Part shown: positions 17,611-25,826 of the stretch, in pieces
Position numbering within the stretch: position 1 is the first letter of the stretch
Layout of the letters: each line of letters opens with the position of its first letter
Source of the DNA: Streptosporangium subroseum
Lineage (GTDB): Bacteria; Actinomycetota; Actinomycetes; Streptosporangiales; Streptosporangiaceae
Direction of reading: 5' to 3'
NCBI RefSeq assembly: GCF_900188345.1
Contig: NZ_FZOD01000015.1
Span: 113,248 to 177,247 of the forward strand
Length of the DNA: 64,000 nt
Position numbers and translations under genes: made by a program
The notes under the pieces: generated by a model
What the model was told of the DNA's origin: nothing
Databases searched by the model: none
Seen by the model: the letters and a program-made list of their open reading frames with translations, nothing else

Positions 17611-18200
17611 CCAAGGAAACGACTCCGCCGGCCAGGGAAACGACTCCTCGGCGCCGCGACTCGGCGGCCAGCCGCGACCGGCTGTTGAGCGCGGCGGGCG
17701 AACTGTTCGCCGATCGCGGGTTCGACCGGACCTCGGCACGTGAGATCGGCGAACGCGCCGGCGTCGACCCCACGATGATCGCCCGATACTTCGGCGGGAA
17801 GGCCCAGCTCTTCATCGCGGTTCTCCGCGCCGAGGCGGACAGGCCCGCCGACCTTCTCGACCCCGATCGGCTGACCACCCTGCTCGACCGTATGGACCGC
17901 CACGGTCCCGGCCCGGTCATCCAGGCCGGCATCCGGCCCTACGGCGACGCCGAGGCCCAGGCCGCCGCCCGCGAGGAACTCCAGCGCCGCATGGTCGCAC
18001 CGCTGCGCGAACGCCTGGCCCGCGAAGGCGACGAGCAGGCGAATCTCCGCGCCGAACTGCTCCTCGCCGCCTTCATCGGCGTCATCCTCAGCCGTCATGC
18101 CGGGGTCTTCGAGCACCTCGCCGGAGCGACCACCTCCGAGCTTCTGGCCCTCCTCCAGGATCTCCTCGGGGTCAAGGGCCACGAGACGACCGGAGGATGA
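17607..18200 (+). CDS. TetR-family regulator coupled to the MFS exporter
   Basis: The 197-residue protein starts with a charged segment, followed by the helix-turn-helix LLSAAGELFADRGFDRTSAR and IGERAGVDPTMIARYFGGKA. The C-terminal half is helical, with AELLLAAFIGVILSRHAG near the end. It begins inside the stop codon of the MFS gene, so expression is tied to the exporter. The pair probably forms a self-regulated efflux unit; the operator may be the CGTAGAC repeat before the MFS gene, which is only a guess. Confidence 0.9.
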   Translation: MTKETTPPARETTPRRRDSAASRDRLLSAAGELFADRGFDRTSAREIGERAGVDPTMIARYFGGKAQLFIAVLRAEADRPADLLDPDRLTTLLDRMDRHGPGPVIQAGIRPYGDAEAQAAAREELQRRMVAPLRERLAREGDEQANLRAELLLAAFIGVILSRHAGVFEHLAGATTSELLALLQDLLGVKGHETTGG

Positions 18201-18204
18201 GCCG

Positions 18205-18300
18205 ATGAGAGCCGGTGGCACGGGCCCCGGCGGCGCTGTCGACGAGGACGTCGCTCTTCTCTGGGGTGAGGATCTGCTCACCCGCCAGAACCCGCGGTGA
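18205..18300 (+). CDS. Possible 31-residue peptide after the tetR gene
   Basis: An ATG with GGAGG eight bases upstream opens a 31-codon frame (ending DLLTRQNPR) just four bases after the tetR stop. It could be a small co-translated protein or a chance frame; no family is recognised. Confidence 0.2.
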   Translation: MRAGGTGPGGAVDEDVALLWGEDLLTRQNPR

Positions 18301-18443
18301 GCCGCCGCGGAATGTGAACCTTTCATCCTCCTGACGGCGAACGTCCAGTTCACCCGCCCTCGGCCGTGCATCACCGTTGTTCCCCATTGGCAGTTCGGAG
18401 ATGGTGGGGGCCCCGAAGCACCCTGAATCCCAGGAGGAGACCC

Positions 18444-19493
18444 GTGCAGACGCTCCCCCGCACATTGCTCCGAAGTTTGCTCGCGGCCGCAGGCGCCATG
18501 GTGCTGCTCATCACCGCGCTGGTCGTGCCCGCGCAGGCGCACGGCTCGGTGAGCGACCCCCCATCCCGCAACTACGGCTGCTGGCAGCGCTGGGGCGGCG
18601 ACTTCCAGAACCCGCAGATGGCCACCCAGGACCCCATGTGCTGGCAGGCCTGGCAGGACGACCCGCAGGCCATGTGGAACTGGAACGGCCTGTACCGCGA
18701 AGGCGTGGCCGGCAACCACCAGGCGGCCATCCCCGACGGCCAGCTCTGTAGCGCCGGCAACACCTGGGACGGCCGCTACGCGGCGATGGACGTCCCCGGG
18801 GCGTGGAAGACGGTCGACAAGCCCGCCCGCTTCACGCTGAACCTCCTCGACCAGGCCCTGCACGGCGCGGACTACATTCGCGTGTACGCGACCAAACAGG
18901 GCTTCAACCCCAAGACGCAGCGTCTGCGCTGGAGCGATCTGGAACTGGTCGGCCAGACGGGCCGCGTTCCCACGGGCGCCACGACTCCCGTCGAGGTGAA
19001 TGCCCCGGGCCGCTCCGGCCACCACATCGTGTACACGGTCTGGCAGGCCAGTCACCTGGACCAGTCGTACTACTTCTGCAGTGACGTGAACTTCACGGGC
19101 TCGAACCCCTCACCCACCCCCACACCGACCCCGACCCCCACACCGACCCCGACCCCGACCCCGACTCCCACGGCGACCCCCACGCCCAGCCCCGGCCAGG
19201 GCTGCTCGGCCACCTACCGGGTCGCGTCCTCGTGGGGCGGCGGCTTCCAGGCCGAGGTCAGCGTCGTCGCCGGTTCGGCCCCGATCTCCGGCTGGACGGT
19301 CAACTGGACGTTCACCGGCGGGCAGACGATCAACTCGTCGTGGAACGCGACGGTGACGAGCAGCGGATCCGCCGTGACGGCCCGCAACGTCGCGTACAAC
19401 GGCTCGCTCGGTGCCGGGGCCGCGACGACGTTCGGCTTCCTCGTTTCCGGCACACCCGGCACCGCGCCCGCGGTGACCTGCCGCTCCACCTGA
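18444..19493 (+). CDS. Secreted LPMO (AA10) with CBM2
   Basis: Signal peptide of 32 residues, cut after PAQA to expose His33 (HGSVSDPPSRNYGC), the N-terminal copper ligand of lytic polysaccharide monooxygenases. The second brace histidine is His140 in LLDQALHGADYIRVY; the axial position is in DQSYYFCSDVNF. The catalytic domain runs to about residue 220, followed by a Pro-Thr repeat linker and a CBM2 (VASSWGGGFQAEVSV, WTVNWTF). The enzyme cleaves crystalline cellulose or chitin oxidatively outside the cell; CBM2 and overall size favour the cellulose/chitin-active actinobacterial group. GTG start with AGGAGGAGA upstream. A strong hairpin follows the gene. Confidence 0.95.
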   Translation: MQTLPRTLLRSLLAAAGAMVLLITALVVPAQAHGSVSDPPSRNYGCWQRWGGDFQNPQMATQDPMCWQAWQDDPQAMWNWNGLYREGVAGNHQAAIPDGQLCSAGNTWDGRYAAMDVPGAWKTVDKPARFTLNLLDQALHGADYIRVYATKQGFNPKTQRLRWSDLELVGQTGRVPTGATTPVEVNAPGRSGHHIVYTVWQASHLDQSYYFCSDVNFTGSNPSPTPTPTPTPTPTPTPTPTPTATPTPSPGQGCSATYRVASSWGGGFQAEVSVVAGSAPISGWTVNWTFTGGQTINSSWNATVTSSGSAVTARNVAYNGSLGAGAATTFGFLVSGTPGTAPAVTCRST

Positions 19494-19503
19494 TCATCTG
19501 ATC

Positions 19504-19551
19504 ATGCGCGCCCGCTCGCCGGCCGTTCCGGCGGGCGGGCGGGCGCGCATG
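19504..19551. terminator. Strong hairpin after the LPMO gene
   Basis: CATGCGCGCCCGC at 19504-19516 pairs perfectly with GCGGGCGCGCATG at 19539-19551, and an inner GCCGG/CCGGC pair extends it. It lies between the convergent LPMO and AfsR-like genes and may stop both. Confidence 0.65.
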
Positions 19552-19673
19552 CTGCGGGCAAGGCCCGGAATGCGCCAGACGGCGAGGCCGTCCCCTCGGG
19601 GCGCGGCGAATCCGGCTCCGTTCGGGTCCGTCGACTCCGTGACCTTGAAGCACGACGTGGTGGTCATCGGCGA

Positions 19674-22541
19674 TCAGTGACCGGTCGTGGGTCTCACCGC
19701 GAGGTCGGCGCCTCCGCGCAGCTCGCGCCGTAGCATGCGGGCGTGGCGCAGGCAGTCCCTGGCCAGGTGGGCGCGGCCGGCGGATCGGTGCAGCTCGCCG
19801 AGCGTCTGGATCGCGGCGGCCTCCCCGCTCCGGTCGCCGAGCTGCTGGAAGATCGTCAGAGATCGCTCCAGCTGGGCCGAGGCGTCCGACCTGTCACCGC
19901 GGACCATCTGGAGCCTGCCCAGGCCCCGCATGGCGTAGGCCCCGCAGTGACGGTCGCCGAGGCTCTCGAAGATGTCCAGGGCGTGCCCCTGGAAGCGCAT
20001 CGCCTGGTCCGCGTCGGCGGCCAGATCGTGCAGCCGCCCGAACTGCATGGACACCGCCCCCTCCCGATGGGGGTCACCCAGCTCCCTGGCCAGGCGGAGC
20101 GCCTGGCCGAGCCACTTCGAGGCCTGGGCCGGGTCCCCCGACTCCAGGCAGACCCGCCCGATCGCCTGCCTCGCGTACGCCTCGCCGCCCTGATCGCCTA
20201 TGGCGAGAAACATGGCGAGGGCCTTGCGGAAGTATTCGAGGGCCGCCGGATGCCCGCCGCAGAACTGGTTCACCGCCCCCAGCCCGCAGATCGAGGTCGC
20301 CTCACCCCGCGTGTCGCCCAGCTCGCGGAAGATCGCGCGAGATCGCCGGAACATCCTCGCCGACTCGGCGTAACGGTCCTGGTAGAGGCAGACCTGAGCC
20401 AGGCCGCGAAGCATGGCCGCCTCGCCGTCGAGGTCCTCGGCGAGGCGGGCGGCGGCCAGGGCGATCCGATGCGTGTGCTGCCACGCGTCGAAGTGGCATC
20501 GCAGGTCGAAGTAGGGGACGAAGGCCGCGGCGAGACCCCATGCCGCCTGGGCCAGCCCCGCGTCGGCGGCCAGGCGTACGGCGCCCACCAGTGCGTCGTG
20601 CTCGGCGTCGAACCACGACAGCGGGTCCGCGGTCAGCCGCCCGACGGTGTCGCCCGCCAGGTTCCAGCGGACGGCCTTCTCCGACGTCATGCCGAAGACC
20701 GTGGTCGGCAGCCGTGCCGTGGCGTTCTCGGCGATGGCCATCCACGCTCCGAGCACCCTGGTGAGCGCATGCCGTTCGGGTTCGCCGCCGGCCTTCTCCC
20801 TGGCCGCGCAGCGGAGCAGATCGTGCAGCCGGAAGCGGGACTGGCCGATCTGGTCGGTCCCGGCGAGCCGCAACAGGTTCGCGTCGACCAGGATGTCCAT
20901 CACGTCGTCGGCCCTGTGCCGGTCCAGCACCGCGTCGACCACCCAGCCGGGGAGGGAGTCCGGGCCGAGGAGACCGAGCACGCGGAAGGTCAGGGCGGCG
21001 TCGGCGGGCAGCAGCCGGTAGCTCCGGTTGAAGCTGACCCGCACCCCCAGATCTCCCGCGTACAGCTCGCCGAGCCTGCCCGGCTCGTCGTCCAGCCGCT
21101 GCCGCAGCACGCGCAGCGACCAGTCCGGCCGTCCGGCCAGCCGCGCTCCGGCGATCCTGACGGCCAGCGGCAGGTAGTCGCAGTGGCGCACGATCGCCGC
21201 GGCGGCCTCCCTCTCCCCGGCCAGCCGCTCGACGCCCACGATCCTGCCGAGAAACTCCTCCGCCTCTTCCCGGGGCAGCACGTCCAGCTCCAGGCGCACC
21301 GCGCCGGGAAGCTCCGTGAGCCGCCGCCGGCTCGTCACGAGCACCGCGCAACCGCTGCCCGGCAGCAGCGGGCGCACCTGTGCGGCACCGGCGGCGTCGT
21401 CGAGGAGCACGAGCATCGGGCGTTCGGCCAGCAGGGACCTGTACAGCGCGGATCGTTCGTGCACGGTGTGCGGCAGGCCGTTCTCGCCGGCTCCCAGTGC
21501 CCGCAACGCCTGGGCCAGCAGCTCGCCGGGGCCGGCCGGCTCGCGGGCGGTGCCGCCGAGATTCAGGTAGATCTGCCCGCCGGGATAGTCGGCCCGTAGG
21601 GCATGCGCGCAGTGCACGGCCAGCGCCGACTTGCCCACTCCCGGCGGCCCCGCCACCACGACAACCGAGGGCGGCCCGTCCGGCGGCCGTTCCCGGGGCG
21701 AGAGCGCCTGTTTGAGCGCGGCGACCGCGTCGGCCCGGCCGGTGAAGTCCGGAATGTCCGCGGGAAGCTGATGAGGGGTGTGAAGGACGGCGGACGGCGG
21801 GGGCTCCTCCGCCAGGACGATCGCGTGCGTCCGGCGCAGTTCCGCGCCGGGTTCGACGCCGAGCTCGGCGACCAGCCGCTGCCTGAGCACGGTATAGGTG
21901 TGAAGCGCCTCGGCCTGCCGCCCGCTGCGGTGCAGGGCGAGCATCAGGCGTTGCGCGAGATCCTCCCGGAAGGGGTGTTCGGCCAGCAGCCCGCGTAGCT
22001 CGCCGATCGCACCGGCGTACTGGCCCCGGGCCGTTCTCAGGTCGATCAGCTCTTCGGCGGCGCCGAGCCGTACTTCCGTGAGCGACCGCAGGCGGCGCTC
22101 CCAGAGCACGCTGTTCGGCAGATCCGCCAGCGGGGTGCCGCGCCACAGCGCGAGAGCCCGGCACAACCGGTCGAAGGCCTCCTCCGTACGGCCCGCCGCC
22201 CGCGCTCCGGCGATCAGGTCCTCGAAGAGCAGTACGTCGAGCTGCTCGACCGGCACCTCGATCGCGTAGCCGTGCGGATGCGCCCGGATACCGACGCCCG
22301 CGGCCCCGAGGCCGCCGCGCAGCGAGCTCACGTAGGTGCGGAGGTTCGCGTGGGCGGACCGGGGACGGTGTCGTGGCCAGAGCACCTCGAGGAGGAAGTC
22401 CGCGGTGACCACCTGGTTCGCGTCGAGCAGCAGGGTGGCCAGCAGGACACGGGGCTTGGTGCCCCCGAGGTGGAGAGGACGTCCCGAGACCCGGACGTCC
22501 AGCGGACCGAGCAGGCTGAATGTGGGCTGATCAACCACCAT
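19674..22541 (-). CDS. Second AfsR/SARP-family regulator: winged HTH, BTAD, NB-ARC, TPR
   Basis: Same architecture as the regulator at 11-14 kb: winged helix (FSLLGPLDVRVSGRPLHLGG), activator domain (ELGVEPGAELRRTHAIVLAE), NB-ARC with the P-loop VVAGPPGVGKSALAVH and MLVLLDDAAGA, winged-helix linker (RFRLHDLLRCAAREKA), then TPR (ALEYFRKALAMFLAIGDQGG). It lacks the acidic repeat linker of the first copy. ATG at 22541 begins at the conserved segment; the frame also opens at 22583 without a better ribosome site. It is divergent from the cell-wall amidase. Two such regulators within 9 kb suggest an ancestral duplication or a regulatory island; no biosynthetic cluster is adjacent. Confidence 0.9.
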   Translation of the reverse strand: MVVDQPTFSLLGPLDVRVSGRPLHLGGTKPRVLLATLLLDANQVVTADFLLEVLWPRHRPRSAHANLRTYVSSLRGGLGAAGVGIRAHPHGYAIEVPVEQLDVLLFEDLIAGARAAGRTEEAFDRLCRALALWRGTPLADLPNSVLWERRLRSLTEVRLGAAEELIDLRTARGQYAGAIGELRGLLAEHPFREDLAQRLMLALHRSGRQAEALHTYTVLRQRLVAELGVEPGAELRRTHAIVLAEEPPPSAVLHTPHQLPADIPDFTGRADAVAALKQALSPRERPPDGPPSVVVVAGPPGVGKSALAVHCAHALRADYPGGQIYLNLGGTAREPAGPGELLAQALRALGAGENGLPHTVHERSALYRSLLAERPMLVLLDDAAGAAQVRPLLPGSGCAVLVTSRRRLTELPGAVRLELDVLPREEAEEFLGRIVGVERLAGEREAAAAIVRHCDYLPLAVRIAGARLAGRPDWSLRVLRQRLDDEPGRLGELYAGDLGVRVSFNRSYRLLPADAALTFRVLGLLGPDSLPGWVVDAVLDRHRADDVMDILVDANLLRLAGTDQIGQSRFRLHDLLRCAAREKAGGEPERHALTRVLGAWMAIAENATARLPTTVFGMTSEKAVRWNLAGDTVGRLTADPLSWFDAEHDALVGAVRLAADAGLAQAAWGLAAAFVPYFDLRCHFDAWQHTHRIALAAARLAEDLDGEAAMLRGLAQVCLYQDRYAESARMFRRSRAIFRELGDTRGEATSICGLGAVNQFCGGHPAALEYFRKALAMFLAIGDQGGEAYARQAIGRVCLESGDPAQASKWLGQALRLARELGDPHREGAVSMQFGRLHDLAADADQAMRFQGHALDIFESLGDRHCGAYAMRGLGRLQMVRGDRSDASAQLERSLTIFQQLGDRSGEAAAIQTLGELHRSAGRAHLARDCLRHARMLRRELRGGADLAVRPTTGH

Positions 22542-22866
22542 GACCGCGCTTACTCCTCCCGAGGAGGCGTTGCAACCATTCATGCGGGTTATGTCATTTG
22601 ACCCTTATAGATCTTTGTATCGACTTTGGATGTCCCATGTGCGACTTATCTCCAGCCTTAACCACCCCAGCCTTAACTCCCGTAAGAGCTCTTCGGAGAG
22701 ATCCAACAGACAGTGCACGGTGCCGGTCAAGGCCTTGCCCGCCGAAACCGCGGCCTTCGAACACCGCGACTGACACCAACGAGGGCCGCCTCCGTCGTCG
22801 GCCGACGCATCGGCCGACGACGGAGGCGGCCCCTGCAATGAACCCCACCTCCTAGGAGAACCCCCG
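22542..22866. other. Divergent promoter region before the amidase
   Basis: About 325 bases without a gene. The stretch near 22600-22640 is AT-richer and may hold promoters for both directions. A very strong hairpin (22783-22832) sits in the leader of the amidase gene, and the ribosome site lies in a CTCCTAGGAG palindrome. Confidence 0.45.
22783..22832 (+). promoter_or_regulatory. Perfect 23-bp hairpin in the amidase leader
   Basis: The arms 22783-22805 and 22810-22832 are perfectly complementary over 23 bp around the loop CGCA. It ends 34 bases before the amidase ATG. It could be a terminator/attenuator for readthrough or a leader structure; no known riboswitch consensus could be recognised upstream. 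Confidence 0.55.
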
Positions 22867-24387
22867 ATGCCCCGACTCCGCCGTTTAGCCGTGCTGCTGG
22901 CAGGCTCGCTCATCCCCCTTGCGAACCTGACGGGACCGCCCGCGAGCACAGCCCCGGCGACTCCTCCGCCCACGAGCACCGCCCCGGCGACTCCTCCGGT
23001 CAGGACCGCCGCCCCGGCGACCCCCCCGGCCAGGACCACCGCCCCGGCGGGCACCCTGGCCGAGGCCTTCACCCGCGCCGCCGCGACCTACGAGGTGCCC
23101 CGCGACCTGCTGGTCGCGCTCGGATACGCCGAGACCCATCTCGACGGCCATGGCGGCGCGCCCAGCGCGAGTGGCGGCTACGGGGTCATGCACCTGGTCA
23201 GCAATCCCACCGTTCACACCTTGGAACGCGCGGCGACGCTGACAAAACAGCCGGTCGCGACCCTGAAGACCGGCGACGCCGCCAACATCGCGGGCGGCGC
23301 GGCGGTGCTGCGCGCCTACGCCGACGAGCTCGGGCTGGACGCCACCGCCCGCAAGGATCCCGGGAAGTGGTACGCGGCGGTGGCCGAATACGGCAACGCC
23401 TCGACCTCCGAGGTGGCCCGGCTGTACGCCGACACCGTCTACGACCTGATGGCCGGGGGCGTGCACGCCGTCACCCCGAGCGGTGAGACCGTGATCGTGA
23501 TGTCGAGGATGTTGCAACTCGACCGTGGCGCCTACTCCGCGGCACGTGATCTGGACGGGACCATGGCGGCCGCGGCCGTGGACTTCCCGTCGGCCCGCTG
23601 GGTGGCGGCCAAGTCCGCCAATTACACCGTCGCCAAGCGCCCGTCCAGCGCCAAGATCGACCGGATCGTCATCCACGTGGCACAGGGCTCCTACGCGGGC
23701 ACGATCTCCTGGTTCCAGAACCCCGCCGCCCAGGTCTCGGCCCACTACGTCGTCCGTTCCTCCGACGGCGCCGTCACCCAGATGGTCCGCGAGAAGGACC
23801 GGGCCTGGCACGCCGGAAACTACAACAGCCGGTCGGTCGGCATCGAGCACGAGGGCTACATCAACAACGCCTCCTGGTTCACCGACCCGATGTACCGCGC
23901 GTCGGCCGCGCTGACCCGCAGCATCGCCGACCGGTACGGCATCCCCAAGGACCGCGCCCACATCGTCGGGCACAACCAGGTCCCCGGGGCCGACCACACC
24001 GACCCCGGACCCAAGTGGGACTGGACCCGATACATGCAGTACGTCACCGGCGGCGGCAACCCGTACACCGCGCAGAAGGTCTGCGGCAGCGGCTACAAGA
24101 TGGTCGACAGCGCGGCCCTGGGCTCCGCCGGAACCGTCTACCTGCTCTACAACACCGCCAACGACAACAACTGCGTGGCCACCATGAAGGCCACGTCCCT
24201 CGGCACGGCCACCGCCGCCACCGCCTACCTCGAGGTGCAGGGGAAGAAGCGGGTCACCCAGTCAGGCAACGTCGCCCACTACGCGGGCCCCATCCGAGCC
24301 TACGCACTCGACAAGTGCGTCAAGTGGGGAGGCAAGATCGGCTCCTCCACCTACGACAGCCCCTTCGAATACTGCGTGTCCGAATGA
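22867..24387 (+). CDS. Secreted N-acetylmuramoyl-L-alanine amidase (Amidase_2) with N-terminal lysozyme-like part
   Basis: A signal peptide is followed by a Thr/Ala/Pro linker with four TAPATPP-like repeats (residues 28-60). Residues ~62-200 look like a transglycosylase-type fold (LLVALGYAETHLDGHGG with a candidate catalytic Glu89, and SASGGYGVMHLV). Residues ~245-395 form the amidase: zinc ligands His270 (DRIVIHVAQG), His369 (HIVGHNQVPG) and Asp379 (DHTDPG), plus GIEHEGY. The last ~105 residues contain four cysteines and match no domain I know. The enzyme should cut the bond between muramic acid and the stem peptide. The start has AGGAG at the right distance. Confidence 0.88.
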   Translation: MPRLRRLAVLLAGSLIPLANLTGPPASTAPATPPPTSTAPATPPVRTAAPATPPARTTAPAGTLAEAFTRAAATYEVPRDLLVALGYAETHLDGHGGAPSASGGYGVMHLVSNPTVHTLERAATLTKQPVATLKTGDAANIAGGAAVLRAYADELGLDATARKDPGKWYAAVAEYGNASTSEVARLYADTVYDLMAGGVHAVTPSGETVIVMSRMLQLDRGAYSAARDLDGTMAAAAVDFPSARWVAAKSANYTVAKRPSSAKIDRIVIHVAQGSYAGTISWFQNPAAQVSAHYVVRSSDGAVTQMVREKDRAWHAGNYNSRSVGIEHEGYINNASWFTDPMYRASAALTRSIADRYGIPKDRAHIVGHNQVPGADHTDPGPKWDWTRYMQYVTGGGNPYTAQKVCGSGYKMVDSAALGSAGTVYLLYNTANDNNCVATMKATSLGTATAATAYLEVQGKKRVTQSGNVAHYAGPIRAYALDKCVKWGGKIGSSTYDSPFEYCVSE

Positions 24388-24755
24388 CACCCGCTCCGTC
24401 CTGAAGGACGGAGGTTCCCGTCTGCCGCGCAGGTGGCTTCGGGTGGGTTACCGCTTCTTCGCGCGGTGCCGGAATGAGTCCCGGTCCTACCCGCGCTCCA
24501 CGGTCGTTCAGCCTGCCCGGCGGCGAGGATATCGATCGCGGCGTTGACGTCCCGGTCGTGGGTGGCACCGCATCCACGCATCCACGACCGGACGTTCGAC
24601 GGCATCGAGGTGGCGATGGTGCCGCACGCCGAGCCCAGCTTCGACGATGGGAACCAGCGGTCGATCGTGCCGAAGTACCTGCCACACCGGGTCGCCTTGT
24701 ATTCCAGCATGGCCGCGAACTGCGACCATCCCGCTTCGTATCGCCGGGCGGGCAC
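24351..24755 (-). pseudogene. tnpB: Truncated TnpB (IS200/IS605 family), C-terminal part only
   Basis: On the minus strand the frame starts inside a TnpB: SQFAAMLEYKATRCGRYFG is the segment before the zinc finger, SSKLGSACGTI and RGCGATHDRDVNAAIDI are the zinc-finger and RuvC-III segments with the catalytic Asp of DRDVNAA. One finger position looks degenerate (SACGT without the second Cys of a CxxC). About two thirds of the protein (RuvC-I/II and the wedge domain) are missing, so it cannot be active. The stop lies beyond the end of the element, inside the amidase gene. No tnpA is present. Confidence 0.8.
24393..24755 (-). mobile_element. Right-end remnant of an IS605/IS1341-type element
   Basis: The remnant spans the tnpB 3' part and a right-end hairpin, CTCCGTCC-TGAA-GGACGGAG at 24394-24413, six bases after the amidase stop. 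This hairpin next to a tnpB end is the usual right-end/guide-RNA (omega RNA) scaffold position. The left part has been lost, and the DUF4188 gene begins 30 bases beyond. Confidence 0.7.
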
Positions 24756-24786
24756 CCCTGTGGCCGTCGACGATGGCCCGGCGCGG

Positions 24787-25293
24787 TTAGGACTCGTAGA
24801 GGTCCTTCTCGTTCAGGACCGGGCTGCCGTCGTCGGAGCGTCCCAGACGGGACGCGGAACCGAACATGGGTCCACGGGCGCGCTGGATGCCGGCGAACCG
24901 TCCGAATCCGAGCGGCTTGGGCACGTCGTCGTAGACGGCTTCCATGCCACCCCTGACCGAGTACGTCTCGTGCCAGAAACCGGTGCCGCCCGAGTCCCGC
25001 AGGAAGTCCAGCCACCACTGCCGATGCGGCTCAGACCGGGCGAAGGCGAGCAGCGAGGGCAGGTCCCGCCAGTACTGGCGCATCCCCATGTTCATCGGGA
25101 AGAACGAGTAGTACACGGGCTCGTGCAGCAGCAACCCGTCCGGCTTGCCCTCGACCGACTCACTGATCTTCCGGCCGAAACTGAAGAAGGTCCGGATCCC
25201 GTACAGCCGGTTCACGCGCATGCCGAGGTACAGGACGATGAGGTCCGGGTAGGCGGACAGGTCGACGGTCTGCCGGTTCACTCGAGTTGGCAT
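24787..25293 (-). CDS. DUF4188 / monooxygenase-like family protein
   Basis: A 168-residue soluble protein with the pattern of the DUF4188 family: start VDLSAYPDLIVLYLGMRVNR, central FPMNMGMRQYWRDLPSLLAF and WWLDFLRDSGGTGFWHETY. Its closest named relatives are annotated as monooxygenase-like (ABM-type ferredoxin-like fold), but no catalytic reaction is firmly known for most members. No signal peptide. The start follows the frame's ATG with a modest ribosome site (AAGGAG seven bases before). It lies directly beside the tnpB remnant and may have been rearranged with it. Confidence 0.75.
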   Translation of the reverse strand: MPTRVNRQTVDLSAYPDLIVLYLGMRVNRLYGIRTFFSFGRKISESVEGKPDGLLLHEPVYYSFFPMNMGMRQYWRDLPSLLAFARSEPHRQWWLDFLRDSGGTGFWHETYSVRGGMEAVYDDVPKPLGFGRFAGIQRARGPMFGSASRLGRSDDGSPVLNEKDLYES

Positions 25294-25484
25294 CCAATGC
25301 TCCTTATGGCTCTGGGGTACGCATGGGCTGGCGCAAAAGGCAGGTCATGTGCCGGCGTGGGCGGGTCGTCGCTTTCATGGAGGCCATGGCGAACGTGGAA
25401 GCGCCTCACCGGCGCCGGGCCGCTCGGTGCGACCGCGCCGACCGTCATGGGATCGCGCACCAATCACCGGAAGAACGCCACAGC

Positions 25485-25700
25485 TCATCGCCTGGCATTC
25501 GATGTGGACGGCGATAAGACCGCCCAGGCGTGGAAGGCCAGCCCGATGCCCCAGAAGACTATCGACCACACAGGCCAGAAATGGTGTTCCTGGTCGTAGA
25601 CCCACCACACCACGACCTGGATCAGATTGGCCACGACATACCAGAACAGGTGTATTCGCAGGCCCCATTTTTTGGCGCTTTCACTCCTCGGCGATTTCAT
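25485..25700 (-). CDS. 2TM-domain small membrane protein, 71 residues
   Basis: The protein has two hydrophobic helices separated by a short charged loop: LHLFW-type start (IHLFWYVVANLIQVVVWWVY) and WPVWSIVFWGIGLAFHAWAV. This His-Trp-rich pattern fits the '2TM domain' family of small membrane proteins, sometimes linked to two-component kinases. It is a single gene with a 191-base gap to the DUF4188 gene on the same strand, in which I see nothing. Function unknown. Confidence 0.7.
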   Translation of the reverse strand: MKSPRSESAKKWGLRIHLFWYVVANLIQVVVWWVYDQEHHFWPVWSIVFWGIGLAFHAWAVLSPSTSNARR

Positions 25701-25826
25701 TCTCGCAGGCTAGATCGACGCACTTGATGACGAGTGAATCGTTGGTTCAGTGATCGTCAAGTGCCCGCGCTCTACATTGAACCCGCAATCGAGGTTCGAA
25801 CACCGTACGTTGAAAGGTTGACATTG

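Noticed and set aside
22602..22866. c-di-AMP (ydaO) riboswitch before the cell-wall amidase
   Set aside because: Such switches precede cell-wall hydrolases in actinomycetes, but the conserved segments could not be found; only a strong hairpin is present.
10898..24387. A secondary-metabolite cluster around the two AfsR-like regulators
   Set aside because: No polyketide, peptide synthetase, terpene or RiPP biosynthetic enzyme is present in the window.
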